Notes: generated by a model from the sequence alone, not told the origin. A stretch of 39,211 nucleotides of DNA from Clostridia bacterium (GCA_900754805.1 CAAEEE010000262.1:1-39211); one strand, 5' to 3'. Counted from the stretch's first letter, positions 9,218 through 17,361 are shown. A program made the numbers and translations.

Positions 9218-9294
9218 CATAAGGAGCTTGTGACGAAAGAATCGCTGCAAGCCCCTTTTTTGTTAAAAAAAGCCGAAAAAAGGCAAATGAAAGT

Positions 9295-9310
9295 TGGCAC
9301 GATAATTGCT
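9295..9310 (+). promoter_or_regulatory. Sigma-54 (-24/-12) promoter of the activase-GRE3 operon
   Basis: TTGGCACGATAATTGCT (TTGGCAC begins at 9294/9295) matches the RpoN consensus. GG at 9296-9297 and GC at 9308-9309 are separated by 10 bases. Confidence 0.85.
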
Positions 9311-9360
9311 TGTTATAATGGTGTCAAAAGATATTAAAGAAATCGTGAGGAGGGAGACCA

Positions 9361-10290
9361 TTGATTTTCAATGTTCAAAAGTGTTCCATCCATGATGGAG
9401 AAGGATTGAGAACCATCGTTTTTTTCAAAGGCTGCCCGCTTCGATGCAAATGGTGCGCGAATCCGGAGTCGCAATTATATACTCCGGAGATTATGGAGTA
9501 CCCGAGAAAATGTGTCGGAGACGGAAACTGCGTTAAAGTTTGTCCGGTAGGAGCGATTCATCCTACGGAGGAAGGTTTTAAGATTGATAGAGACAAGTGC
9601 ATAAAGTGCTTCAAGTGTACAGATGTCTGCCACGCTATGGCGAAGGAGGTCTGCGGCATGGAAAAGACTGCGGACGAACTGTTCAAGGAAGTCAACAAGG
9701 ATCGTCATTTTTATCGCTTGAAAGGCGGTGGTGCAACCTTCTCAGGAGGAGAACCGCTGACGCAGCCGGAACTTCTGACGGAGCTTGCGAAAAAATGTAA
9801 AGCAAATCGGGTCAGCACAACCATTGAAACTTGTGGTTATGGAGATTACGAAAAATTTAAAGAAGCAATCCCGTATCTCGATCATATCTTCTTTGATGTG
9901 AAAGCAATGGATTCTGAGCTGCATAAAGAATTGACAGGGGTAACAAATGAAGTGATTTTGGGAAATCTGAAGAAGATTAACGACTTTGGAGTCCCGATTA
10001 CAATTCGTACTCCGGTCATTCCGGGAAGCAACGATTCGATTGAAAACATTCAAGCAATCGCTGACGCCATCAAAGATTTAAGCAGCGTAAGAGAATATGA
10101 ACTCCTGCCTTATCATAACCTCGGAGAGTCGAAGTACAAAGCACTCGGAAAGCACTATGAGCTGGAAGAAGTAAAACCTCCGGAAGATGATTTCATCAGA
10201 GAACGCGTGAAAGCCGCGAACCAAATATTGAAGCCGTGTGGAAAGGAATGCTTCTACACGAAGAAAAATGCAAGAGAAGTTGTTATATAG
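9361..10290 (+). CDS. Glycyl-radical enzyme activase (radical SAM)
   Basis: This 309-residue activase uses S-adenosylmethionine to install the glycyl radical on GREs. The radical-SAM motif CPLRCKWC (Cys25, Cys29, Cys32) is near the N-terminus. A ferredoxin-like insert follows with CVGDGNCVKVCP and CIKCFKCTDVC, as in activases of GRE eliminases and unlike the short PFL activase. The GGGATFSGGEPL motif is present. The start is a TTG at 9361, with GAGGAGGGAG at 9347-9356; the mature family N-terminus (IFNVQKCSIHDGEG) begins at residue 2, and no ATG or GTG is in frame nearby. It is the only activase in the window, so it presumably serves all three GREs; a second one elsewhere in the genome is possible. 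Confidence 0.93.
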   Translation: MIFNVQKCSIHDGEGLRTIVFFKGCPLRCKWCANPESQLYTPEIMEYPRKCVGDGNCVKVCPVGAIHPTEEGFKIDRDKCIKCFKCTDVCHAMAKEVCGMEKTADELFKEVNKDRHFYRLKGGGATFSGGEPLTQPELLTELAKKCKANRVSTTIETCGYGDYEKFKEAIPYLDHIFFDVKAMDSELHKELTGVTNEVILGNLKKINDFGVPITIRTPVIPGSNDSIENIQAIADAIKDLSSVREYELLPYHNLGESKYKALGKHYELEEVKPPEDDFIRERVKAANQILKPCGKECFYTKKNAREVVI

Positions 10291-10331
10291 CAATGACATT
10301 TAAAAGAGAAAATCTGAAAGGAGAACAAAAA

Positions 10332-12686
10332 ATGTTATCAGAGAGAATTCAAAGATTAAGCAACAAGGTCAGAAATACGCAACCTACAATCGACCTTAAC
10401 AGAGCAAGACTGTTTACAGAGTATTACAGCCGCCCTTCCATGGACAACTACATCCTGAGAAGAGCAAAAGCGTTTCGCTACTATCTGCAGAACAGAGAAA
10501 TCTTCATCGACGAAGATTCCTGGCTTGCAGGACATCAGGGCGGACAGTGGGAATCCGTTGTTATGTTTCCGGAATCAACCAAGTGGCTGTATGATGATTT
10601 CGAAACTCTGGACAAGAGACCTTCCGACCACTTCCGGTTCAGAAGTGAAGAGGAAAAGAAGGAACTCAGAGAAATCGTTGAAATCTGGAAAGGTCAGACT
10701 ACAGGCGACTTCATGGACGGTCTTCTTGATGACAACATGAGACCGATGCTTGACCTCGGCCTTATGACTCACGGTATTTCCCAGCAGTCAACAATGAACC
10801 ATTCCCCTGACTATGATAACTTAATCAAGAGAGGATATCGTTATTACATCGATCAGTGCAAGAAGAGCCTTGAAGAACTGAGAGTTAACGACGTAGCTGA
10901 TTTTGAAAAGAGAATTACATGGGAAGCTATGATAATTGTTATGGAAGCAGTTATCGAATTTTCCCACAGATATGCTGACTTAGCAGAAAAGCTTGCTGCA
11001 GAATGCACAGATGAAAAGAGAAAAGCAGAACTCCTTACTATGGCTGACAACTGCAGAAACGTACCGGAAAATCCTCCTCGTACCTTCCTTGAAGCAGCTC
11101 AGTTCGTTTGGATGAACCACTTAGCGCAGTCTCTGGAAGCTGCAGGCGGCGACCACTGTCTTGGAAGATTTGACCAGTATATGTATCCATTCTGGCAGAA
11201 TGAAAAGGATAACCAGCCGGAACAGTACTTCCAGGATATTATCCATGAGTTAAAGTTAAAGGTGGCTGAAATGTGGAACGCTCGCTGCTACAAGGAATCC
11301 TTGGCTGACCCCGGTAACCCGCTGTGGATGCATATCATCCTTGCAGGTCAGAAGGAAAACGGCAAGGACGCTTGTAACGAAGTTACAAGAATCTTTCTCA
11401 GAGCAATGAGAGACCTACAGACAGATGAACCTTGCATTACTTTCCGTTATCACCAGAATATTGATGAAGAAACATTCCGTCTGGCAATCGAAGTTGCAAG
11501 AGACAATGGCGGACACCCGGCATTCTATAATGACGCAACAGCAATTACATACCTTCTCGGCCTTGGCTTCAGTTTGAAGGAAGCAAGAAACTGGGGTATC
11601 TGCGGATGTATCGAACCACATGTTCTTGGCAAGACAGACTTCCAGAGCAACCCTGGATACTTCAATCCAATCAAGATTTTAGACCTTACTCTGCATAATG
11701 GCTACAGCCCTGAAATCAAGCAGCAGATTGGTCCTAAGACAGGCGATCCGAAGGAATGGAAGAGCATTGAAGACGTTAAGGCTGCATTTAAGACACAGCT
11801 TGAGTTCTTCATGGAACGTTTTGTATCCATGTTCAACAGAACATTAGCAGCCCACGCATATGTGTTCCCTACAATCTTAGGCTCCTGCTTCTCCGTTGGG
11901 TGTCTGGAAAAGGGTAAACTGCTTCAGGATAAGGGTTCTGATCATCACTACTCCGCAATTGCAATTGCAGGATTCGCAGATATGGTTGACTCCCTTGAAG
12001 CAATGGATAAGTGTGTATTCCGAGATAAGTCTCTTACTATGGAAGAACTTGTTCATCTCCTTGATACAAACTTCGAAGGCGCGGAAGACAAGAGGCAAAT
12101 GCTTCTTAACAGAGCACCTAAGTTCGGTAATGACATTGAAGAAGTAGATGAATATTCCTACTGGGTACTTGACACATTAGATACTTGCATGAAACAGTAC
12201 CACGATGCACAGGGCGGACAGTTTACTTCATTGGTGGCAACGCAGGCTTACAACGTAGAAATGGGTAAGTGGGTTGGTGCAACTCCAAACGGCAGACTTG
12301 CGGGTACTCCGCTTGCAGACAATGTATCCCCATCCGTAGGTATGGATACACATGGACCGACTGCAGTTGTTAACTCCCTTGCTTGCTGTGACGAACTCGT
12401 TCCGCAGAGTGGACTTCTTCTAAACCAGAGATTCGACCCGGCTGTTGTTGCAGGCGAAAAGGGACTTGATATCATCGAGACTGTATTCCGTGCTCACTTT
12501 AACCAGAACGGATATCACATTCAGATTAACGTATTCGACGATGAAACTCTGAGAGCTGCTCAGAAGGATCCGGACAGCTACAGAAACATCCTCGTTCGCG
12601 TAGCCGGTTACTCTGCATACTTCGTAGATCTGAGCGAAGAAGTACAAAACAACATTATTGAGAGAACAATCCAGACAGGACTGTAA
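10332..12686 (+). CDS. Glycyl-radical enzyme 3 (HplG-like eliminase family)
   Basis: This 784-residue GRE has catalytic Cys426 and Glu428 in GCIEP and radical Gly759 in RVAGYSAYF. The ATG at 10332 was chosen because AAAGGAG lies just upstream and the protein start (MLSERIQRLSNKVRN) aligns with GRE1 and GRE2; the open frame extends back to 10236, inside the activase, without support. It is the partner of the activase, 41 bp downstream of it and under the same sigma-54 promoter. It is the closest paralogue of GRE2 but has His rather than Ile at the residue after GCIEP, and GSCFSVGCLEKGK in place of ASCFSQGCIEKGK. The substrate is not established; a hydroxyproline isomer or related cyclic hydroxy-amino acid is the natural guess. 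Confidence 0.9.
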   Translation: MLSERIQRLSNKVRNTQPTIDLNRARLFTEYYSRPSMDNYILRRAKAFRYYLQNREIFIDEDSWLAGHQGGQWESVVMFPESTKWLYDDFETLDKRPSDHFRFRSEEEKKELREIVEIWKGQTTGDFMDGLLDDNMRPMLDLGLMTHGISQQSTMNHSPDYDNLIKRGYRYYIDQCKKSLEELRVNDVADFEKRITWEAMIIVMEAVIEFSHRYADLAEKLAAECTDEKRKAELLTMADNCRNVPENPPRTFLEAAQFVWMNHLAQSLEAAGGDHCLGRFDQYMYPFWQNEKDNQPEQYFQDIIHELKLKVAEMWNARCYKESLADPGNPLWMHIILAGQKENGKDACNEVTRIFLRAMRDLQTDEPCITFRYHQNIDEETFRLAIEVARDNGGHPAFYNDATAITYLLGLGFSLKEARNWGICGCIEPHVLGKTDFQSNPGYFNPIKILDLTLHNGYSPEIKQQIGPKTGDPKEWKSIEDVKAAFKTQLEFFMERFVSMFNRTLAAHAYVFPTILGSCFSVGCLEKGKLLQDKGSDHHYSAIAIAGFADMVDSLEAMDKCVFRDKSLTMEELVHLLDTNFEGAEDKRQMLLNRAPKFGNDIEEVDEYSYWVLDTLDTCMKQYHDAQGGQFTSLVATQAYNVEMGKWVGATPNGRLAGTPLADNVSPSVGMDTHGPTAVVNSLACCDELVPQSGLLLNQRFDPAVVAGEKGLDIIETVFRAHFNQNGYHIQINVFDDETLRAAQKDPDSYRNILVRVAGYSAYFVDLSEEVQNNIIERTIQTGL

Positions 12687-12706
12687 ACCATACACAAAAT
12701 TCTTTT

Positions 12707-12739
12707 ACCTGCGTGCGTTTAAACTAAACACACGCAGGT
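12707..12739 (+). terminator. Strong hairpin after GRE3
   Basis: A 15-bp stem with one mismatch pairs ACCTGCGTGCGTTTA (12707-12721) with TAAACACACGCAGGT (12725-12739), closing a 3-base loop. It starts 20 bases after the GRE3 stop. It has no T-run, so it may act with the next hairpin or stabilise the mRNA 3' end. Confidence 0.55.
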
Positions 12740-12749
12740 ACGGTAGATT

Positions 12750-12774
12750 TCCCCGCCGCTAAAACGGGGATTTT
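12750..12774 (+). terminator. Second hairpin with T-run after GRE3
   Basis: TCCCCG (12750-12755) pairs with CGGGGA (12765-12770), followed by TTTT. Flanking TACGG/CCGTA can extend the pairing. This is the more typical intrinsic terminator of the two. Confidence 0.55.
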
Positions 12775-12918
12775 GCCGTATATAGAAGATTGAAAAACGA
12801 GAGTGAACCTCATACTGCCGATGGTAAGTCGCGCAGAAAAGGAAATTGTGTGCACTCGCACGAATTCATAAAGAGTAGGATGTTGAATTTTAATTCAGAA
12901 ACAAAGGAGGTTTAAGCT
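12775..12918 (+). other. Leader region of the dehydrogenase-racemase unit
   Basis: No gene is seen here. It contains small inverted repeats, GTGC-ACTC-GCAC (near 12850) and TGAATT-TT-AATTCA (near 12890), before an AAAGGAGG ribosome site. No RpoN promoter and no known riboswitch consensus could be recognised; no sigma-70 promoter is convincing. Confidence 0.35.
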
Positions 12919-13662
12919 ATGCTACTCAAAGACAAAGTAATTTTAATTACCGGTGCAGCTACAGGAATAGGCAGAGAAACTGCCCTGCTGTTTGCAAAGG
13001 AAGGTGCTGACCTGGCACTTTTGACAGGAAGAAATCAGGCAGCGCTTGATGAAGTTGCAGAAGAGGCAAAGAAGCTCGGCAGCAAAGTTTACCATGGTCT
13101 TGCTGACGTTGCAAACAAAGAGCAGATTGAGAATTTTGTAAAGAACAGCGCAGAGTGCTTCGGTAAGCTTGATGGACTGGTTTGCTGCGCAGGTTTGTTT
13201 GAACCGACACCGTTTTTAGAAGGCGACGAAGAGGTTCTCAGACGCGCGATTGATGTCAATATGATGGGCGTTTGGTACGTAACGAAGGCAGTTGCTCCAT
13301 ATCTGATTGAACAGGGCGGCGGCTCCATGGTTGCAATTACTTCTTCCGATGCTTTCACAGGCTGCATCAACTATGCTCCGTATTCAATGGCAAAAGCAGG
13401 CGTCGTAGGTTTATACCGTACAGCAGCGCTGGAGCTTGGACCTAAGAATGTCAGATGCAATATGATTGCGCCGGGAATCACAGATACCGCGCTTGTACAC
13501 GACAGAATCGTGGCAAGAAGAGAAATCTATCTGGACGGGTCTGCGCTCAGAAGAATCGGCGAACCAATCGATATCGCCAACGCTTGTCTGTATCTTTCCT
13601 CGGATATGAGCCTTCAGCTTACAGGTCAGGTTCTTCATATCAACGGAGGATGTTATTTTTAA
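12919..13662 (+). CDS. Short-chain dehydrogenase/reductase
   Basis: This 247-residue classical SDR has the Rossmann motif TGAATGIGRE near the N-terminus, CCAG in the NNAG position, a catalytic Ser in ITSSDAF, and the YSMAK Tyr/Lys pair. The C-terminal GQVLHINGG is typical of FabG-like family members. Acidic or basic residues deciding NAD versus NADP are not clear. It is 73 bp upstream of the complete racemase gene, so the two may be co-transcribed. In this setting it might interconvert hydroxy and keto forms of the cyclic amino acid or reduce a downstream ketone; that is inference. A general 3-oxoacyl reductase role cannot be excluded but is less likely outside a fatty-acid cluster. Confidence 0.88.
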   Translation: MLLKDKVILITGAATGIGRETALLFAKEGADLALLTGRNQAALDEVAEEAKKLGSKVYHGLADVANKEQIENFVKNSAECFGKLDGLVCCAGLFEPTPFLEGDEEVLRRAIDVNMMGVWYVTKAVAPYLIEQGGGSMVAITSSDAFTGCINYAPYSMAKAGVVGLYRTAALELGPKNVRCNMIAPGITDTALVHDRIVARREIYLDGSALRRIGEPIDIANACLYLSSDMSLQLTGQVLHINGGCYF

Positions 13663-13735
13663 AAATTGTTAATCATCGGAATTCTAACTGCCGAAAAAAA
13701 TACGTTATAACTGATTTTACTAAGTGAGGTAATAT

Positions 13736-14743
13736 ATGAGAGCGAAAAAAACGATCAGAACAATTGAGACTCATACTTTAGGTATGTGTACTCGAAATGT
13801 TGTAAGCGGACTTCCGCCAATTCCGGGTAAGACTATGCAGGAAAAGTTCTTATATTTAAAGGAAAACTTTGATTCCTTCAGAACTTTTGTTTGCTGGGAA
13901 CCGAGAGGAAATGCTGACATGTCAGCAACCATTTTCACAGAACCATGCACACCGGGCTGTGACATCGGTATTATCTATTTCGAAGCAAGTGACTGGCTTC
14001 CGATGTGCGGACACGACACAATCGGTGCGACTGTTGCTTTAATCGAAGGCGGTTTAATCGAAGCAAAAGAACCAATCACAACGATTAAGATTGATACGCC
14101 TGCAGGCGTTATCGAAGTTACTGCAGAAGTGAAAGACGGAAGCGTTACAAAGGTTTCCTTCCTGAACGCACCGGCTATGCCGCTTCTTCGTGACGTAGTT
14201 CTGAAGACAAAAGAATACGGCGACTTAAAGCTTGATGTATCCTGGGGTGGAAATGTTTACGCAATTCTTCCAGCAGAATCCGTTGGAATTGCAATCGAGC
14301 CATCCAATGCAGACGCATTCATCACAGCAGCAAACATCATCGGCGCATACTGCAATGAACAGCTTGAGATCAAGCATCCGGAACTTGATTTCGTAAACAA
14401 AGTAACTCACGTTGAGTTCTACGGACCTCCAAAGAGCGAAAAGGCAGACATTCAGAACTGCGTTGTAGCTCTTCCGAAGGTAGTTGACCGTTCCCCATGT
14501 GGAACAGGAACATCTGCGAAGGCAGCTCTTCTGTATGCAGAAGGAAAGCTTGGCGTAGGCGACAGCTTTGTACACGAAAGCATCATCGGCTCCCTGTTCG
14601 AATGTAAAGTTGCTGAAGTATGCGATGTAAATGGCGTAGAAGCAATTAAGCCTATCGTTTCCGGAAACGCAGCAATCTGCGGTTTCGCAACATGGATTCT
14701 TGACCCGAAGGATCCGTTCCCAGAGGGATTCTTACTGATCTAA
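13736..14743 (+). CDS. Proline racemase / hydroxyproline 2-epimerase family protein
   Basis: This is a complete 335-residue enzyme of the two-base racemase family. Both catalytic cysteines are present: Cys91 in MCGHDTIG and Cys255 in DRSPCGTGTSAK. The second Cys separates it from trans-3-hydroxyproline dehydratases, which carry Thr there. Asp follows CGH in the first motif, where many family members have Gly or Asn. GTGAGG precedes the ATG. It is the paralogue of the truncated gene at the left edge. Its likely job is C2 epimerisation of a hydroxyproline, feeding one of the GREs with a D-isomer. The pairing of two racemases with three GREs suggests different stereoisomers or substrates. Plain proline racemase activity is also possible. 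Confidence 0.92.
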   Translation: MRAKKTIRTIETHTLGMCTRNVVSGLPPIPGKTMQEKFLYLKENFDSFRTFVCWEPRGNADMSATIFTEPCTPGCDIGIIYFEASDWLPMCGHDTIGATVALIEGGLIEAKEPITTIKIDTPAGVIEVTAEVKDGSVTKVSFLNAPAMPLLRDVVLKTKEYGDLKLDVSWGGNVYAILPAESVGIAIEPSNADAFITAANIIGAYCNEQLEIKHPELDFVNKVTHVEFYGPPKSEKADIQNCVVALPKVVDRSPCGTGTSAKAALLYAEGKLGVGDSFVHESIIGSLFECKVAEVCDVNGVEAIKPIVSGNAAICGFATWILDPKDPFPEGFLLI

Positions 14744-14760
14744 TCATAGTAAAGAACATA

Positions 14761-14792
14761 AGGGGGTTTCTCGTCTTTTGGAGGAATCCCCT
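14761..14792 (+). terminator. Hairpin after the racemase
   Basis: A 12-bp stem (14761-14772 with 14781-14792, including two G-U pairs) closes an 8-base loop. AATCATAG at 14742-14749 can pair alternatively with CTATGATT at 14791-14798, so two exclusive folds are possible. There is no T-run. It lies before the EamA gene and may be attenuator-like. Confidence 0.45.
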
Positions 14793-14824
14793 ATGATTAT
14801 ACAGAAGGCATTTAAAAAAATAAG

Positions 14825-15769
14825 ATGGACACAAAAAAAATTTTGACAAACCCTGTGGCGGTTCCGCTCCTTGCACTTTTGACCTGTGCGTTGTGGGGGA
14901 GTGCTTTTCCTGCGATAAAAATAGGCTTTTCTTTAATGCACATTGAAACGGTTGGCAGCAAAATTTTGTATGCAGGCACCAGATTTATGATGGCCGGAAT
15001 TATGACGGTAATTCTTGCGAGTATCATTGAAAAAAGATTTGTAATCATTAAAAAGAGCTCTATTCCGGCGGTTTGCACACAGGGACTGATTCAGACAACG
15101 ATACAGTATATCGCCTTTTACATAGGCCTGTCCTTTACCTCTGGGGCGAAGGCATCGGTCATTAACGGCGGAAACACCTTTTTTTCAATTATTGTGGCGC
15201 ATTTTCTGGTGAAGGGTGAAAAGATAAACGCAAGAAAAATTATTGGATGCGTCATCGGCTTTCTTGGAATTATTATTATCAATATGAAAGACGGAAATTT
15301 ATTTGGAGATTTTAGCTTTGCAGGGGAGGGAATGATCTTAATCTGTACAGCAACTTACGGTACCAGCTCGGTAACAACTAAGATTTTCTCCAAGCTGGAG
15401 AGCCCAGGTGCTTTGGCAGGATATGAGCTGATTTTTGGCTCGTCACTGCTCTTAATCATCGGCTTTTTAGCAGGAGGCCATTTAAGCGGCTTTACAGTGA
15501 AATCAGCATTACTGCTTTTTTATCTTGCGCTTTTAAGCACAATCTCGTTTTATCTGTGGGCTGCGCTTCTGAAATACAATTCGGTCAGCAAAGTCACCGT
15601 CTTCGGACTTACAGTGCCAATCTTCGGTGTTTTGCTCTCGGCACTGGCACTGGGTGAAAAGGTAATGACGCTCACTAACGTAGTGGCACTTCTGCTTGTA
15701 TGCGGCGGAATTGTAATCGTTAATCGTATGCCGAAAAATGAAGAAAATGCAGACTTAGAGAATCATTAA
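14825..15769 (+). CDS. EamA/DMT-family transporter
   Basis: This 314-residue membrane protein has about ten hydrophobic segments in two repeated halves, as in the drug/metabolite transporter superfamily. The first helix carries the family signature LTCALWGSAFPAIKIG; the second half starts near GEGMILICTATYGTSSV. No good ribosome site lies in the usual window: the nearest purine tract, AGAAGG, ends 16 bases before the ATG at 14825, and an A-rich stretch lies between. Translation may therefore be low or linked to the hairpin upstream. It lies in the same orientation as the racemase and could import or export an amino acid of the pathway. DMT proteins are mostly exporters of amino acids or metabolites; substrate unknown. 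Confidence 0.88.
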   Translation: MDTKKILTNPVAVPLLALLTCALWGSAFPAIKIGFSLMHIETVGSKILYAGTRFMMAGIMTVILASIIEKRFVIIKKSSIPAVCTQGLIQTTIQYIAFYIGLSFTSGAKASVINGGNTFFSIIVAHFLVKGEKINARKIIGCVIGFLGIIIINMKDGNLFGDFSFAGEGMILICTATYGTSSVTTKIFSKLESPGALAGYELIFGSSLLLIIGFLAGGHLSGFTVKSALLLFYLALLSTISFYLWAALLKYNSVSKVTVFGLTVPIFGVLLSALALGEKVMTLTNVVALLLVCGGIVIVNRMPKNEENADLENH

Positions 15770-15776
15770 GAAAATC

Positions 15777-15806
15777 AGGGAAAAGGCGATGTGCCCTTTC
15801 CCTTTT
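15777..15806. terminator. Terminator between convergent genes
   Basis: AGGGAAAAGG (15777-15786) pairs with CCCTTTCCCT (15794-15803) with one mismatch, followed by TTTT. It terminates the EamA gene. On the minus strand the same stem is followed by GATTTTC, so it may be bidirectional. It overlaps the amidohydrolase stop codon. Confidence 0.75.
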
Positions 15807-17262
15807 ATAATTGCTGGGACATCATTAAATTGTAAAGCTCTATGTCATTTTCCGCTTCAGCATCGTAAATGATTTCACCGTTTAATACGGTCATGGAAGC
15901 GTGAAGTCTTGGTATCAGTTTTACCTCGCATTCCAGAGGGTTTTCATCGAAAATCGTGAAATCTGCAAGTTTTCCTGCCTGAATGCTGCCTAAAGAATCC
16001 TGCATACCGATAATCTTCGCGGCTTCCGTCGTCAGCTGGTCGATAACGCCTTGCGCAGAAGAAATCTCACCATAGATGCTGCGGTCAGACAGCAGGTTCG
16101 TACCCCAAGTTTTATACACCGTATCGGAAGCAGGACGCTCAGAAAGCGCTTCTTGTGTAAGCGTATAGTCGGAAGCGATAGTGAAAGTATTGCGGTAGCC
16201 CTTGCTTCTCACCCATTCTAAGGCATCGTACGCCATAACCATATCGCTTTGCTCAATTGCTTCAATAAAGATACCGAAGTTTTTATCGGAAACCTCTTCG
16301 GCAATCGTATTCAACGCCTCCTGAGAAAACGGAACAGGAGAATTTTCGTTGTCTAAATACAGGAAAAGCGTGTCTGCATTTAAAAGTCCATTCATCTCCA
16401 GACAATTCGTGCGGCGGTTCATCAGCTTGTGAACCAACGGCTGTGGCATGAGAGGGCGGTTCATATAATAAGAACCGAAGAAACGCTGGCGGATTTCTCC
16501 CTCATTATACAGCCCGATTAAGGAGTCCTGATACAGATTTTCGAAATAGTCCGGTGTACCCAGATTCAGTACAGTTGTAAATCCACCGTCTGAAAGAGCT
16601 TCGATTTCCTGCTTCACATCGTTTTCCACTTCTTCAAAATCAAATGGAATTAAAAGGTTTAAGATATATCCTACCGTTATGGTTTCAACGACCTCTTCTT
16701 CAGCAGTCGCTGCGATAATTTCATCTGCGGCAAGGTTTGTCCAGCAGTCGATGCAGTTTTGACAAAGGAGAAGAACAGGTCTCTCTTCGCATGCCTGACT
16801 GAGCAAAGACGCTGAAGCCGAGATAGGTGTCTCGTCGCCTGCCGGGATTTCGGCTTCGGAGGCATCCACTTCATCGTCCGGCACCAAATCATCCCGATAG
16901 CCGTAGCCGAATAATATTTCATCGTCAGGATTATCTTCTGCCCAGTCTGCAACAGCCTTTAGGACTTCTTCCGTTGAGGAACAGTCCGAAAGATCGAGGA
17001 ATTTGCCATCGAATACTTTAAGGACAGGGCTTCTGTGGACGTCGATGAAGCCCGGAAAAAGATATTTACCATCAAGGTCAATAACTTGTGTATGTTTGTC
17101 AATCAGGCTTTCCATACCTTCGAGATTGCCGACTCCCATGATTTTTTCTTTGCGGCAGGCCACGGCATCGGCCCACGGCAGCTCAGGATCCTGCGTAAAG
17201 ATATGTGCATTATGAAAAATCAAATCCGCGGTTTCAGTTTTCTTAAAAAATCCAAAGGCCAT
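15805..17262 (-). CDS. Amidohydrolase-family (YtcJ-like) protein lacking metal-ligand residues
   Basis: This 485-residue protein has the two ends of the amidohydrolase fold: an N-terminal beta-sandwich part (ADLIFHNAHIFT) leading to FPGFIDVHRS, and a C-terminal LGSIQAGKLADFTIFDENPL segment as in YtcJ-type enzymes. The normal HxH metal motif after PGFID is reduced to HRS (His76, Ser78). The usual HAxGD position reads EAIEQSD, and no RIEHA-type motif is seen. It is probably a pseudoenzyme or has a changed function. The ATG at 17262 was chosen because GGAG sits about seven bases upstream; a GTG at 17280 would place that site inside the gene. It is divergent from the CofE-like gene. Substrate unknown. 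Confidence 0.8.
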   Translation of the reverse strand: MAFGFFKKTETADLIFHNAHIFTQDPELPWADAVACRKEKIMGVGNLEGMESLIDKHTQVIDLDGKYLFPGFIDVHRSPVLKVFDGKFLDLSDCSSTEEVLKAVADWAEDNPDDEILFGYGYRDDLVPDDEVDASEAEIPAGDETPISASASLLSQACEERPVLLLCQNCIDCWTNLAADEIIAATAEEEVVETITVGYILNLLIPFDFEEVENDVKQEIEALSDGGFTTVLNLGTPDYFENLYQDSLIGLYNEGEIRQRFFGSYYMNRPLMPQPLVHKLMNRRTNCLEMNGLLNADTLFLYLDNENSPVPFSQEALNTIAEEVSDKNFGIFIEAIEQSDMVMAYDALEWVRSKGYRNTFTIASDYTLTQEALSERPASDTVYKTWGTNLLSDRSIYGEISSAQGVIDQLTTEAAKIIGMQDSLGSIQAGKLADFTIFDENPLECEVKLIPRLHASMTVLNGEIIYDAEAENDIELYNLMMSQQL

Positions 17263-17278
17263 TTTTTTCTCCGTTTCC

Positions 17279-17298
17279 ACGCGCGTAAACCTGCGCGT
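17279..17298. repeat. GC-rich inverted repeat in the divergent gap
   Basis: ACGCGC-N8-GCGCGT is a perfect 6-bp dyad just upstream of the amidohydrolase ribosome site. It could be a leader hairpin or an operator. Confidence 0.4.
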
Positions 17299-17337
17299 AT
17301 ATTGCTATTTAAAGTATTTCAAACGTTTTATAAAATA

Positions 17338-17346
17338 ATTGTACCA
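17338..17346 (-). promoter_or_regulatory. Candidate extended -10 promoter of the amidohydrolase-like gene
   Basis: The minus strand reads TGGTACAAT, an extended -10 element about 75 bases before the start codon. No clear -35 was seen. Confidence 0.4.
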
Positions 17347-17361
17347 CAAATACGAAAGGTG

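Noticed and set aside
672..12686. Naming the GREs HypD (trans-4-hydroxy-L-proline dehydratase)
   Set aside because: The HypD active-site segment I recall (TSGCVE) differs from ICGCIEP here, no proC-type partner is present, and ortAB points to the C-N lyase route instead.
12775..12918. Riboswitch in the leader of the dehydrogenase gene
   Set aside because: Some small dyads occur but no known riboswitch core could be matched.
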